A stretch of DNA of 64,000 nucleotides from CAUPWF01 sp964367685 (GCA_964367685.1 CAYIYM010000006.1:24227-88226), one strand, 5' to 3'. Positions 50,623 through 60,576 are shown, counted from the stretch's first letter. Program-made: numbers and translations. Notes: generated by a model from the sequence alone, not told the origin.

Positions 50623-52929
50623 TTATCTCCTTGTTAGAATTTCCTTGCATTTACTAGAAGCTTCTCTACTGTCTGATAGTTTTTTTATGTCGTCCACTTC
50701 TTTTTGTGTTATGCCTATCTCAAGTATATTTGAGCTCATTGACATCTCCGTATATACCAATGGATGTAACTTATATACTTTACTTATTGATTTTTTTCTT
50801 TCTAAAGAAAGTAAAAAATCATCTTCAAACAAATCATTATTTTGAGTCATAATCATTGGATTTTTCTTACATTGGTCTAGATAATCTGCTATTGTTACTG
50901 TCGGAAGTTCATCAAAATAACTACCTACTTTGTCATCATCGATGAACATTTTTGCCTTCTTCCCTGCATGAGATAATATCATTGAAATACTCTTTCCAGT
51001 ATAGCGATTTCCAGCTAAACACAACTCATTCTCTATTGTTGCCAGATTCACTATCTCCATAATAACACCATCTATTTGTACAGCAGCCTTATTTTTCTCC
51101 CTGTCAAAGAAATCATAATGTCTCTTCAAACTCTCTAAACCAAGTAAATACTTATTATCTTTATGAATCACACACTTCGTAAGATAGTCAATTTTTTCAT
51201 CTCCAACACTTAACATAGCAAGTGCATAATTCAAACAAAAAGAGTCTCCCTCGACAACTGGTTTTCCCTTTCGTTTATCTTTTAGTTTATCTTTTAGTTC
51301 AGCAAATGAACTTGTTTTTAATTCTGCAGCTATTGCATTATGAATCACGGTTTTCATTTTATTTACCATTGATTCTAGAGTCACTGACTTGTGATACACT
51401 TGATCTAATGATGCAATGCGATTTTCAATACTGTCTAAACTAGACATACAACACTTTATTTCAGGGTTTATTCTTCGTCTAATAATCATATCATTGATAT
51501 GTGGACGAATATAATTAAATTCAATTATGCCTTTTTTTGTCAATACCTCTATCCATACTTCTAGATCTGGTCCCTCTACGTTCTCATAATTTTTATTCAG
51601 TATTGATATCTTATTCGGATTCCATAAAGAACTAAGTTCATTTAGCTTATTTAGGTTTCCGATTGCTGCAAATCCATGTTTCTTCAAACTAGATGCGTCT
51701 ACATGAAACATTATGATTCCCTGTTCAGCAAAACTATGGAAGGTGCCTGGATTAAAAATAATATCATTCATTTTACTTCTAAAATCGTCCTCTATCTCAC
51801 ATTTATCTGGAATTATTGCAACCCAATCCTTTTCTTCACGCAGAACCTTGGCCAATGTTACAAATGCCTTTTCATCTTTTGCATAAATTCTGCTCACTCC
51901 ATCAAAAATTTGTTCCATACCCATTATATATTCTTGCTCAACTTCCTGGCTCTCACTCCATATAATTCCATGGACACGCTTTGGGTAAAGGGATTTATTT
52001 AAGGATGTAAATCTTAATTCGTCATTATCTTGATAAAGAAGCATATTTTTTCTTGGTTTGGTCTTTAATTCCCCATCCTTACTTATTTCATGAACAATGA
52101 CTCTTCCTTCCTTCTTCGCTTTTGGACTGCCAACATCTAATAACTTTTGATACATAAGTGGCGATATATCATCTACCTCTTCATTTGCATCTCGGTCAAA
52201 TGTGATAAATGCACCACAACACAATTCACACCAGTGAAGCTGATCTTTATAATCATCAAAATCTCGCTTCCACCAATCCTTCTCTACTTTCCATCCTCCT
52301 GGCCCATCAAATAGCATATCCATAGCAGCGGCTACTTCACAGAAGAATGCCCCTTTTGGTGTAATACTTGGGGAATTCAACGTTCTATGCCACCAACAAT
52401 TATTTCTCATTGGTATCCATTCTTCATCCGTAATTCCAAACTCCTTTCTAGACATCAACCATGGTTGATGCCTAGAAGATGCAGTATGGTCATTGATACA
52501 CTGGAAGATAAATTTGTCTTGTATTAATTCATAATGTTTGTAGTATTTTTCTGTTACAGTAGACCATAATCCAAGCCCTTTAAACTTATTTAGAGGACCT
52601 GATTTAATTGCATTTGCATCAATAAGATATTTGCTTAGACTCTTTGTTGGATGTGCTCCACCACCAATTTCATATTGCATTGGGTGCTTCTCGTAGGCAT
52701 AATTCACATATCGTTCAAATTGAGGATGTAGAGTTGGTTCTCCACCCATAATACCTACAATTCTTGGCCAATTCTCTAATGAATCTATTGCAGTTTTAAA
52801 TGTTTCCCACTCCATATAAAATGGCTTTTTATGGTGACCACAAAATCGAGTGCAGTTAGAACAACTATGTACACAAGCATTTGTTAGTTCTACTTGTATT
52901 GTCTTAAATTCATAGATTGGTTTCATCAT
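50623..52929 (-). CDS. Large radical SAM protein with uncharacterised C-terminal extension
   Basis: About 768 residues. The N-terminal radical SAM core has Cys at CVHSCSNC (CxxxCxxC, about 19-26), GGEPTLHP near 63 and an auxiliary Cys cluster HWCELCCG near 240. From about 300 onward I recognise no family: a segment HGIIWSESQEVEQEY resembles a degenerate glycosyltransferase fold, and near 660-740 a Rossmann-like module (ELCLAGNRYTG, AKMFIDDDKVG) appears. It begins at ATG 52929, with GGAGG upstream. Position between a family 2 glycosyltransferase and a phosphotransferase suggests modification of a sugar or glycoprotein. The substrate is unknown. Confidence 0.8.
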   Translation of the reverse strand: MMKPIYEFKTIQVELTNACVHSCSNCTRFCGHHKKPFYMEWETFKTAIDSLENWPRIVGIMGGEPTLHPQFERYVNYAYEKHPMQYEIGGGAHPTKSLSKYLIDANAIKSGPLNKFKGLGLWSTVTEKYYKHYELIQDKFIFQCINDHTASSRHQPWLMSRKEFGITDEEWIPMRNNCWWHRTLNSPSITPKGAFFCEVAAAMDMLFDGPGGWKVEKDWWKRDFDDYKDQLHWCELCCGAFITFDRDANEEVDDISPLMYQKLLDVGSPKAKKEGRVIVHEISKDGELKTKPRKNMLLYQDNDELRFTSLNKSLYPKRVHGIIWSESQEVEQEYIMGMEQIFDGVSRIYAKDEKAFVTLAKVLREEKDWVAIIPDKCEIEDDFRSKMNDIIFNPGTFHSFAEQGIIMFHVDASSLKKHGFAAIGNLNKLNELSSLWNPNKISILNKNYENVEGPDLEVWIEVLTKKGIIEFNYIRPHINDMIIRRRINPEIKCCMSSLDSIENRIASLDQVYHKSVTLESMVNKMKTVIHNAIAAELKTSSFAELKDKLKDKRKGKPVVEGDSFCLNYALAMLSVGDEKIDYLTKCVIHKDNKYLLGLESLKRHYDFFDREKNKAAVQIDGVIMEIVNLATIENELCLAGNRYTGKSISMILSHAGKKAKMFIDDDKVGSYFDELPTVTIADYLDQCKKNPMIMTQNNDLFEDDFLLSLERKKSISKVYKLHPLVYTEMSMSSNILEIGITQKEVDDIKKLSDSREASSKCKEILTRR

Positions 52930-52949
52930 TTGCTGTTTCCTCCACATTC

Positions 52950-54080
52950 TTAAGATATGATTGATTCAACAATGGATTGCGCCGATAAGGAAAACCAGTT
53001 TTCCTCCTCAAACATATAATTCTTGCACCAATTGAATCCCTCCGTACTAAGCTCTGTCTCTGATAAGTTATAATATGTTCCCAACTTATTTCTCTCTTGT
53101 ACTTTTATATCTCCATATTTTCCTCTATTTATTTTCAAAAACAATTCTACTTCTTTTAATTGCTTACAATGCATCTCACTTATGTCAATCCACTCTTTTA
53201 TTGTCGATGAAAATGCCCATGCTTCTAAATTGTCTAGCACTACCTCAGCCGAATCCTTTATTGCCAATAATTGTAGGTAATGAAAGTGTTGCGGTGTTAC
53301 TTCCACTAATTCCGAATAACGCTCTTTCGTATATTTATATTTCTTAAGTACTCTCAAAAAAACTTCCGCATATTTTAAATATTCTATATATTGTTGATTT
53401 TCACATTTTCTAGATGCTGTTGTTTCTGTAAAGCAGGTATAGTTGACCCCTATATATTTTACGAAAACCACCCTTGGTTGTCTCATCAACATATTTAAAT
53501 TAGCAATTGCATCTGCAATATGCCGTTCTTTTCCAAAGACTTCTTCTGTAGCACAAATATATGATTTTTTATATAATTTATTCCACCAAAAATTTATAAT
53601 CCAAATATCTTTAGCCATATGAAAATCATTTTGAAAAAATTCCACATAATCTTCTTTAGAAGTTATCACTCTTTCATTTTTAAGTACAGACGAAAATATT
53701 TCATTTTTACCACTTCTTAACACAAATCCAGAAATTGCTATATCTGAATTTGTTTTTGTAATATTTTCATACATTAATTCTAAAAAGAGAGGATTATATG
53801 TATCATCAGCATCTAATATGCAAATGTATTCTCCATTGGCATATTTTAATCCCTGATTTAAAGCATTTCCTATATATCCTGGGTTATCACTAAGAGCTAA
53901 TTTCGAAAGCCTACTATCTTTTTTCACATAATCATCAATAATTCTTCCTGTTCCATCTGTCGAGCCATGGTCAATAACTATATATTCAAAGTTTTCATAA
54001 GATTGATTCAGTACACTCTCGATCGTTCTTGCCAGTGTACTTTCGGCATTATACGCTGATGTAAGTACTGATATTTTCAT
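52950..54080 (-). CDS. Family 2 glycosyltransferase
   Basis: A 376-residue GT-A enzyme: MKISVLTSAYNAESTLARTI, DHGSTDGT (about 37-44; His replaces the second Asp of the usual DDGS), YICILDADDTYNP with the DxD-like metal site and WWNKLYKKSYI near 166. The start lies 32 bases inside the preceding gene, with AGAGGAAAAGG right before it, so the overlap looks real. It is paralogous to the glycosyltransferase at 55311-56234 (same HGS and WWNKLY features). Donor and acceptor unknown. Confidence 0.9.
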   Translation of the reverse strand: MKISVLTSAYNAESTLARTIESVLNQSYENFEYIVIDHGSTDGTGRIIDDYVKKDSRLSKLALSDNPGYIGNALNQGLKYANGEYICILDADDTYNPLFLELMYENITKTNSDIAISGFVLRSGKNEIFSSVLKNERVITSKEDYVEFFQNDFHMAKDIWIINFWWNKLYKKSYICATEEVFGKERHIADAIANLNMLMRQPRVVFVKYIGVNYTCFTETTASRKCENQQYIEYLKYAEVFLRVLKKYKYTKERYSELVEVTPQHFHYLQLLAIKDSAEVVLDNLEAWAFSSTIKEWIDISEMHCKQLKEVELFLKINRGKYGDIKVQERNKLGTYYNLSETELSTEGFNWCKNYMFEEENWFSLSAQSIVESIIS

Positions 54081-55296
54081 CCTTTTCCTCTTCCTTGCAC
54101 AATTCCTTCATTTTTTCCAATGTAAGTACACCTTTTTCTTTGTATTGAACCCCTTTTGGAATTTCCTTTGAGTTAATACTAAATTGTCTGTTACATTTCA
54201 TACATAAATCAAGATAACCTTTTTTGTTATATCCATATTCATATTCAAGAATTGTCATTCTATCTTGTTCATTTAATGCATTAAAATCAAGATAACTATT
54301 CGGATCCTCTTCAACAATTCCAGCCCTCTGTGCCATTCTATCTGTCGTACAATAATAAAATCGTCCATTTCGTATATAACGACAAGGTGTTCTGCAATCA
54401 TCGAAATAGGCTATTTTTTGTTCTTCACTATCAAACTCTGGATTAGCCCTTCCTATGCCATAATCTTTCCACATCGGCATAGCATCTGAAGTATGTCTAA
54501 TCTCATGTTTTTTCAATACTTCCAAGAAAGCTTCTGCTCTCTTTTTTATATGTGGAGCATTTTGAACGTAATCTGTATAAGATATCTCTATATCATATTT
54601 CTTGATTAATGCAATTACCTTCTCATCTGGTAATATCGTCCCATTTGAAACTAACCTGGCCCCTCGCATGCGATTGCTGTACTTCGACATTGTATATTCC
54701 AGGATTTCGTACATCTTAGGATGTGTAAACAGTTCTCCACCTACAAAATCTATATAGTATACAAAATCTACATATTTAAAAAACAGATCTACATCTGCTT
54801 TAAATTCCTCAAAAGTGAAATGAACTGGATCTTTAAGAAATGCGAGTGAATGATTGCAATGAATACATCTAAGAGTACAGACTTCTGTCATAGATTGTGG
54901 TAAAAGACGAATAACTAATTTGTCATGAGCATACATCGCATATATAGGTAAGTAATATTGTACAAATGTGTTGCTATAAAAGAAGTCTTGTCCTTCCTCA
55001 AGTTTATAGTCTATGCACCTTGCAGTCATAGCCGCCTCAGCTTGTGACGCTATAATAATAATAAAATCGCGGCTTGTAAAATCTATCTTCTCCAATCCCA
55101 AGATAGGTTTTCCGAATAAGCACCCTTTTCTCGTTTCCCAATTTCCGTCGATAAACCCTTCAACACAGTTTAAAAAACTTAAATATGCATAGAGCTCTTC
55201 TGCTCGTTGTTTTGTTCCGTAGATATACACTCTTTTCTTACCTTCAAATTTCGCTCCAATACAATCTAATTCATGCCCTCTATTTCTCCACTTCAT
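54049..55296 (-). CDS. Radical SAM/SPASM-like protein with N-terminal Rossmann-like module
   Basis: A 415-residue protein. Residues about 18-115 form a Rossmann-like module (KRVYIYGTKQRAEELY, GFIDGNWETRKG, FIIIIASQAEAAMTARCI). The radical SAM core begins at about 140 with CTLRCIHC (CxxxCxxC) and VGGELFTHP. Further Cys at CRTPCRY, YYCTT and CMKCNRQF near the end could hold an auxiliary Fe-S cluster. AAAGGAG precedes the ATG. Sugar or peptide modification within the glycan operon is inferred. Confidence 0.85.
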   Translation of the reverse strand: MKWRNRGHELDCIGAKFEGKKRVYIYGTKQRAEELYAYLSFLNCVEGFIDGNWETRKGCLFGKPILGLEKIDFTSRDFIIIIASQAEAAMTARCIDYKLEEGQDFFYSNTFVQYYLPIYAMYAHDKLVIRLLPQSMTEVCTLRCIHCNHSLAFLKDPVHFTFEEFKADVDLFFKYVDFVYYIDFVGGELFTHPKMYEILEYTMSKYSNRMRGARLVSNGTILPDEKVIALIKKYDIEISYTDYVQNAPHIKKRAEAFLEVLKKHEIRHTSDAMPMWKDYGIGRANPEFDSEEQKIAYFDDCRTPCRYIRNGRFYYCTTDRMAQRAGIVEEDPNSYLDFNALNEQDRMTILEYEYGYNKKGYLDLCMKCNRQFSINSKEIPKGVQYKEKGVLTLEKMKELCKEEEKDENISTYISV

Positions 55297-55310
55297 ATTC
55301 TATTTCTCCT

Positions 55311-56234
55311 TTACATTTCTGAAAATTTTGATAGAATCTCCATCTTCTGATATATTCTTTCCTCTTTCCACAAATTAATTTCTTTTACCATCTCCTCATT
55401 AGAAACATGATAGTTCCGAAGTCTCTTCTTGGTTGCAACTGTAGTGATTAACTTCTTTGCTAATGCCTTGTTTTCTTCATTACTTGCACTGCACTTTTCG
55501 TATAAGTCGAAATACTGTTTGCATACATCCATGATTTCTCTTCGGTACTCTGCTTTATAAGTCCCAAAACTTACACTTCCTATTGTCTGTCTCCACTTTG
55601 TTCCAATATAGGAAGAGCAATACATACGGGGCTTCATTAGAAGAATTTCTAGATTAAATCGTGCATCTCCATGAACCAAAGTCTCTTCACTTAGATAAAT
55701 CCTATTCTGTTTCAAATAACTCATTCTATAAAGCTTGTTCCACCAAACTGTAAAATATCTTGTAGGTACTTCATTTATTAAGTTAGGTAACAATTGATAA
55801 TCCTCTTTTTTATCAAATATCTGATCTTCCTTAATTGTATCAACCAAAAATTCAATCTCCTTTTCATCAATACGTGAAGATCCACATACCACCAAATCAT
55901 AGTTATCTTTCTCTATATTATTGTACATTACACTCAAATACTCCGCATGGTAGAGATCATCTGCATCAAGAAATGTAACGTATTTTCCTATAGCTTGCTG
56001 TATTCCTATGTTGATCGCTCTTCCTATCCTTCCCTTATTTTCATTCAATGTAATTACTTTGATTCGCCTATCTATCAATTCGTAGCTGTGTAGGATTGCT
56101 GCTGTTCCATCATTTGATCCATGATTGATAATAATATATTCAAATGAACTGAATGATTGGTTTAACACACTTCTAATTGTATCTTCTATCGTCTTCTCCG
56201 CATTATATGCAGATGTAATAATTGTAATCTCCAT
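55311..56234 (-). CDS. Family 2 glycosyltransferase
   Basis: A 307-residue GT-A enzyme: MEITIITSAYNAEKTIEDTI, NHGSNDGT (about 37-44; the DD of DDGS is replaced by NH), YVTFLDADDLYHAEY (DxD-like) and WWNKLYRMSYL near 165. It is paralogous to 52950-54080. The C-terminal 100 residues are helical and lysine-rich. It is three bases downstream of the tandem-module protein. Donor and acceptor unknown. Confidence 0.9.
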   Translation of the reverse strand: MEITIITSAYNAEKTIEDTIRSVLNQSFSSFEYIIINHGSNDGTAAILHSYELIDRRIKVITLNENKGRIGRAINIGIQQAIGKYVTFLDADDLYHAEYLSVMYNNIEKDNYDLVVCGSSRIDEKEIEFLVDTIKEDQIFDKKEDYQLLPNLINEVPTRYFTVWWNKLYRMSYLKQNRIYLSEETLVHGDARFNLEILLMKPRMYCSSYIGTKWRQTIGSVSFGTYKAEYRREIMDVCKQYFDLYEKCSASNEENKALAKKLITTVATKKRLRNYHVSNEEMVKEINLWKEERIYQKMEILSKFSEM

Positions 56235-56236
56235 AG

Positions 56237-57274
56237 TTATATTACCTTTGTAATATGTTCTTCTTGTAAGATATGAACTTGGAATTTATCATCTACACAT
56301 CTTTTTTTCATAACTGCTAGAAATGTAATAAACTCTTCCATCTTCGTTTCCACATGATAGAAACTCGTTTTTGTTTCTATCTTACTATTTTGAATATCGT
56401 ACAATAATTCAAGCATTGATTTATTTTTCTCTGCTGAATAAGTTTCTCTCATTTCATCCAACCCTTGTTCTAAGATGGCACGAAATTTCATTCTTGTTGA
56501 CTCATCTTTTTGGCTATAATAAATCTGATTTGTATGGCTAAGTAAAAACAGTAGCACTTCGCTAAACAATCGATTTATGTGTTCATATTTATGTATTTTG
56601 AATTCTCCTATGCCTAGGGTTACTCCTCTATAGATGCTGTCCATTATTCCACATTCAACGAGATACAGAATTGTTCTTCTATATTGTCCGTCTTTGCATA
56701 TAATAACATTTGGCATGGCATCCATTTCCACTACCTCTTCTAGTTTTTTTACTGGCAAATGTTCAAATTCGCTCCCATCATAATCTACGTCACAAAAGCA
56801 AAGCACTCTCGCACCTTCATGAATCAAATGATTCTTAACTTTCCTTGCCAACTCATTAATGCCAACTATTACTATTGGTTTATCAGTCCTAAAATCAGAG
56901 AATTGATTCCCTTTAATTGGATCCTTAATTATAAGATGTATAACTGATTCAAATCCCTCAGCCGTAACTGTTTCTACTATTTGCTTCACAATTCTTCTAC
57001 TTCCAACTGCAACACATACGAGACAATCTCTAGGAATAGTCTCTATCATTTTCTCTAATGACAACACAATGTGAGTCCCTACTTTACTTCCTTGCTTACT
57101 TTTACTTCCATCCGCAATTGCAGCAATACCTATTCCCCGCTTCTGTAACGCGTAATATGCAGCACTGCCCTCGTCTCCCATACCGTATATTACAATTCGC
57201 CCATTATATTTAGATATAAATTCTAAAAGACTCTCATTTCCTAAATGAACTATTTCATTTTCGTATTTATACAT
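56237..57274 (-). CDS. Tandem Rossmann-like module protein
   Basis: About 345 residues with two successive Rossmann-like modules: first about 20-125 (RIVIYGMGDEGSAAYYAL, IAAIADGSKSKQG, VCVAVGSRR), second about 130-225 (PIVIVGINELARKVK, VLCFCDVDYDGSEF, NVIICKDGQYRR). The C-terminal 100 residues are helical. It resembles the nucleotide-binding part of PglD-like and FkbM-linked proteins but has no catalytic partner domain. Start at ATG 57274 with GGGGAAAC; the codon at 57289 lacks a ribosome binding site. Function unknown. Confidence 0.75.
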   Translation of the reverse strand: MYKYENEIVHLGNESLLEFISKYNGRIVIYGMGDEGSAAYYALQKRGIGIAAIADGSKSKQGSKVGTHIVLSLEKMIETIPRDCLVCVAVGSRRIVKQIVETVTAEGFESVIHLIIKDPIKGNQFSDFRTDKPIVIVGINELARKVKNHLIHEGARVLCFCDVDYDGSEFEHLPVKKLEEVVEMDAMPNVIICKDGQYRRTILYLVECGIMDSIYRGVTLGIGEFKIHKYEHINRLFSEVLLFLLSHTNQIYYSQKDESTRMKFRAILEQGLDEMRETYSAEKNKSMLELLYDIQNSKIETKTSFYHVETKMEEFITFLAVMKKRCVDDKFQVHILQEEHITKVI

Positions 57275-57308
57275 AGTTTCCCCAATCACTCAAAATTGAA
57301 TTACACAT

Positions 57309-57878
57309 TTATAATCTGAATTCATGACCTGACTGCTCATAAGTACGCAAATCTTGCATTTCTTCATCCTTCTTAGACAAGACAATTGTTTCAACCAATT
57401 CAACGGGCCAGTCAATATTTAGACATTTGTCATTCCATTTGACGCCCGAATCATATTCGCTATAAAATTTCTCATCACATTTATAGGAAACAATCGAATC
57501 CTCTAGCACTAAATATCCATGCCCAAATCCATGAGGAATATATAATTGTGGACCCTCTGGAGTCAGTTCAAACCCCATCCATTCTTTATACGTTGGAGAA
57601 TCCACCCGCAAGTCGACAATCACATCATAGATTTTTCCGCTCACACATCTCACTAATTTCCCTTGTGGCTTTACAACTTGAAAATGAATGGCTCTCACCA
57701 CACCTTGTTTCGATGATGTATAAAATACTTCTCGCAAAGGATGACAAATCCCATGACTTAAAAACATCTCTTCATGATAATCCTTTAATACATACCCTCT
57801 TTCATCTTCTGCCAACAATGGGTATATCAGCATAGGACCATCAAATGGTTCAATCTTTTCAAAACTAAAATGCCTCAT
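57309..57878 (-). CDS. RmlC-like NDP-4-keto-6-deoxyhexose 3,5-epimerase
   Basis: A 189-residue cupin epimerase of the RmlC family (DERGYVLKDYHEEMF, VRAIHFQVVKPQGKLVRCVSGKIYDVIVDLR, YIPHGFGHGYLVLED). The catalytic His is probably that in AIHFQ, and the Tyr/Asp partner lies around residue 125-135. Because rfbF and rfbG are in the same operon, the substrate should be the CDP-linked 4-keto sugar rather than dTDP-4-keto-rhamnose. GGGGGAG precedes the ATG, and the start overlaps the reductase gene by 14 bases. Confidence 0.88.
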   Translation of the reverse strand: MRHFSFEKIEPFDGPMLIYPLLAEDERGYVLKDYHEEMFLSHGICHPLREVFYTSSKQGVVRAIHFQVVKPQGKLVRCVSGKIYDVIVDLRVDSPTYKEWMGFELTPEGPQLYIPHGFGHGYLVLEDSIVSYKCDEKFYSEYDSGVKWNDKCLNIDWPVELVETIVLSKKDEEMQDLRTYEQSGHEFRL

Positions 57879-58770
57879 GTTCTCCCCCTATTGTTCTTCC
57901 TATTCCCTCTTCAAAGGTAAACTGTACTTCATATCCAGTTTCTTCTACAAAATCCTCTGTAGAAAACCACGTTTCTTCATAATGTGTTCCATCATCCATT
58001 CGCTCTCCAATACCCACTTCTAAGGATGGATTAATAAAATCTCGCACCTCTAAGATAAATTCCTTTAACGGTCTTGGTTTTCCTGTACCAATATAATATA
58101 TATTGTTTTTCAAATTTTGTTTACTAGCCGTTAAGATTCCATTAATGCAATCCTCCACATAAACAAAATCTTGCAGCACTAGTGCAGATGAGTATGTAGG
58201 TCTTTCTCCATTTTGAAGTGCACTAATTGTATAACTCATTAAATTTCCCGTCGTATTGCCTGCTCCATAAACATTTCCTAACCGAAGCCAAGTAAAGTCA
58301 ATCCCATATTTCTTACAAAGAACTGAAGCCATTTTCTGTGCACTTGCTTTTGTAGCTGCGTACATCATATTTTGACTTGTGATTTCTAAACTCCCTAGTT
58401 CTAATAACTTCTCTGAAATAGTCCCTGTTGCAATAAATCTTTGACAACCGATCTGCGCTGCGGATTCAATAGCACTTAGAATACCTTGTAAATTACGAAG
58501 TTGAATGTGATAATCTGCCCGCTCTGGTCCTGAATTCCCTTCCCAGCTTAAATATATAAATACATCAACCTCTTCTGCTATCAGATCATTTAATGTGTCA
58601 TAGTGTTCCATCTCACATTCAATAATTTTCAATCCACATACCGACTCATCTAGTGGAAATTTATCCTTGTTACGCAAGACCGCTATCACATAATTTTGAT
58701 CCTCTAACAACCTACGAACTAAGTGCTTTCCTATAAACCCTGATGCTCCAACGACTACAATCTTGCTCAT
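57865..58770 (-). CDS. NAD(P)-dependent nucleotide-sugar reductase/epimerase (SDR)
   Basis: About 301 residues of the extended SDR family: VVVGASGFIGKHLVRRLL (GxxGxxG, 5-22), FIYLSWEGN near 75, and the catalytic YxxxK in MMYAATKASAQK (about 134-145). It lies between rfbF and the epimerase gene and is the likely 4-ketoreductase that finishes the CDP-6-deoxyhexose. Start ATG 58770 is chosen because GGGGTGATGAGG precedes it; earlier codons at 58776 and 58779 lie within that site. Confidence 0.86.
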   Translation of the reverse strand: MSKIVVVGASGFIGKHLVRRLLEDQNYVIAVLRNKDKFPLDESVCGLKIIECEMEHYDTLNDLIAEEVDVFIYLSWEGNSGPERADYHIQLRNLQGILSAIESAAQIGCQRFIATGTISEKLLELGSLEITSQNMMYAATKASAQKMASVLCKKYGIDFTWLRLGNVYGAGNTTGNLMSYTISALQNGERPTYSSALVLQDFVYVEDCINGILTASKQNLKNNIYYIGTGKPRPLKEFILEVRDFINPSLEVGIGERMDDGTHYEETWFSTEDFVEETGYEVQFTFEEGIGRTIGGEHEAF

Positions 58771-58820
58771 CCTCATCACCCCGTTTTATTATTTCGCTAG
58801 CTATAACTTATCAAAATCTA

Positions 58821-59585
58821 CTAAATCCACTCCGGTTTGCTTTGTTTCAAATACTCTTCCAAATCACTTTTATCCTTCATAGTATCAACACATTGCCAAA
58901 ATCCTCTGTGAAAATAAGCCCCCAGTTTCTGCTCCTTCGCCAATTGTTCTAAGGGTTCTCTTTCAAGAACAGATGTATCTGTTTCAATATAATCAAATAT
59001 TTCAGGTTCCATGACCATAAATCCACCATTCACCCAATCCACATCCTCTTTTGCCTTCTCCGCAAATCGCTTTACTTTTGCATCTTTCGATATATCAAGT
59101 ACTCCAAAACGTCCTTGCGGTTGGATTGCTGTCAACGTTACTGTATTTCCCTCTTCTTGATGAAATGCAAGTAATTTTTTAATATCAACATCGCTTACTC
59201 CATCTCCATATGTTAGAAAAAAAGGTTCGTCTCCCACAAATTCTTTTATTCTTTTCACTCTTCCACCTGTCATAGTATCCAGTCCAGTATCAATTACATG
59301 TACCTTCCATTTTTCTACTCTACTATTTATGATTGATGTAATTCCCTCTTTAAAATCAAATGTCATATCACTACTTGCTTTTAAATATTCTGCAAAATAA
59401 TTATTTATCATATAGCCTTTGTACCCTGTGCAGATAATGAATTCATCGTAACCAAATCGGTAGAAATTTCTCATCACATGCCACAACAATGGTTTATTTC
59501 CAACATTTATCATCGGTTTTGGTCTACTTTCGGACTCTTCACTTATTCTCGTTCCATATCCCCCCGCTAGTATTACTACCTTCAT
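58821..59585 (-). CDS. rfbF: Glucose-1-phosphate cytidylyltransferase
   Basis: A 254-residue nucleotidyltransferase: MKVVILAGGYGTRISEESESRPKPM, YGDGVSDVDIKKLL (metal Asp), VNGGFMVMEPEIFDY and FWQCVDTMKDK. These are diagnostic for RfbF rather than RmlA. It makes CDP-glucose from CTP and glucose-1-phosphate, feeding rfbG at the start of the operon. GGGGTGAT precedes the ATG. Confidence 0.95.
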   Translation of the reverse strand: MKVVILAGGYGTRISEESESRPKPMINVGNKPLLWHVMRNFYRFGYDEFIICTGYKGYMINNYFAEYLKASSDMTFDFKEGITSIINSRVEKWKVHVIDTGLDTMTGGRVKRIKEFVGDEPFFLTYGDGVSDVDIKKLLAFHQEEGNTVTLTAIQPQGRFGVLDISKDAKVKRFAEKAKEDVDWVNGGFMVMEPEIFDYIETDTSVLEREPLEQLAKEQKLGAYFHRGFWQCVDTMKDKSDLEEYLKQSKPEWI

Positions 59586-59589
59586 ATCA

Positions 59590-60576
59590 TCACCCCATTT
59601 TATAGTTTAATTCATCTAACGTAATCTGAATTGCCTCTTCCATATTTACCTTGGCATTCCATCCTAGTTTCCTTATTTTTTCAGCTGATATTTTCATCTG
59701 AAATGGTGGTAGAAATCCCATGGAATCTGTGTTTTTTAACTCTACCCGTACATTTACCTTTGTATATTTAGCTATGATTTTTGCAACTTCTTTGACAGAC
59801 ATTGTCATCGCTTCATTGCACACACTATACGCTTCTCCCGCCTCACCATGTACTAATAGAGTAAGAATTGCGGATACCGCATCATGAATATAGCAATATC
59901 CCCGCACTGTTATACCCTCTGTTGCCAGAACAATATCCTTCTGTTGTGTAGCTGTTTTTAAAAAATGGGCAAACATCCGTTGATCATCTTCTTGAATCTT
60001 TGGACCAAACACTTGGCATAATCTTGCAATTGTTACTGGTACATTTTTCTGACTCTTGTAACTTGCGCACATGGTTTCACACAACCTCTTAGATTCTGGA
60101 TAACTACTTCGTGGATTTAGGATATCCACATATCCATAATCTACTTCTGTTACATTAGAACTTTCAAATCCCTTTGTTCCATAAATCTCCATTGAGGATA
60201 AAAACACCATTTTCTTTAAATTCGTGTTGGCAGCGTATTCTAAGACATTTTTTGTACTCATTACATTTGCTAAAATCGTATCCACGGGATTGTCAACGAA
60301 TTGTTTTGATTCGGTTACTGCTGCCCCATGAATGATATAATCTACTTTTTCACGAACATTAATTTCTATTCCAATATCTGATTCTAGGATCATTACATTT
60401 TCATGACACCCAAACATTTTCATTGCTTTGTTTTTATTTCTTGTCAATGCAATAATCTTAATTTCTCTACAATTATTAACCAATGCATGTACTATTTCAC
60501 TACCGAGAAAGCCTGTTGCACCCGTTATTAAGATTACACTATGATCTAGTTTTCTGTAATTATCTGCATTGCTCAT
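59590..60576 (-). CDS. NAD-dependent epimerase/dehydratase (extended SDR)
   Basis: About 328 residues: VILITGATGFLGSEIV (GxxGxxG), VDYIIHGAA, FLSSMEIYG and catalytic YxxxK in SYPESKRLCE. The family includes UDP-glucuronate decarboxylase and GDP-sugar enzymes. It follows the IspD/TarI-like gene and may act on the same CDP-linked product, but the substrate cannot be read. The start is uncertain: ATG 60576 places the SDR fold near the N-terminus, whereas the codon at 60636 would overlap the upstream gene by 31 bases. Confidence 0.82.
   Translation of the reverse strand: MSNADNYRKLDHSVILITGATGFLGSEIVHALVNNCREIKIIALTRNKNKAMKMFGCHENVMILESDIGIEINVREKVDYIIHGAAVTESKQFVDNPVDTILANVMSTKNVLEYAANTNLKKMVFLSSMEIYGTKGFESSNVTEVDYGYVDILNPRSSYPESKRLCETMCASYKSQKNVPVTIARLCQVFGPKIQEDDQRMFAHFLKTATQQKDIVLATEGITVRGYCYIHDAVSAILTLLVHGEAGEAYSVCNEAMTMSVKEVAKIIAKYTKVNVRVELKNTDSMGFLPPFQMKISAEKIRKLGWNAKVNMEEAIQITLDELNYKMG

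Noticed and set aside
57309..57878. dTDP-rhamnose pathway rmlC
   Set aside because: No rmlA, rmlB or rmlD is present, while rfbF and rfbG for CDP-glucose are, so a CDP-sugar substrate is more likely.
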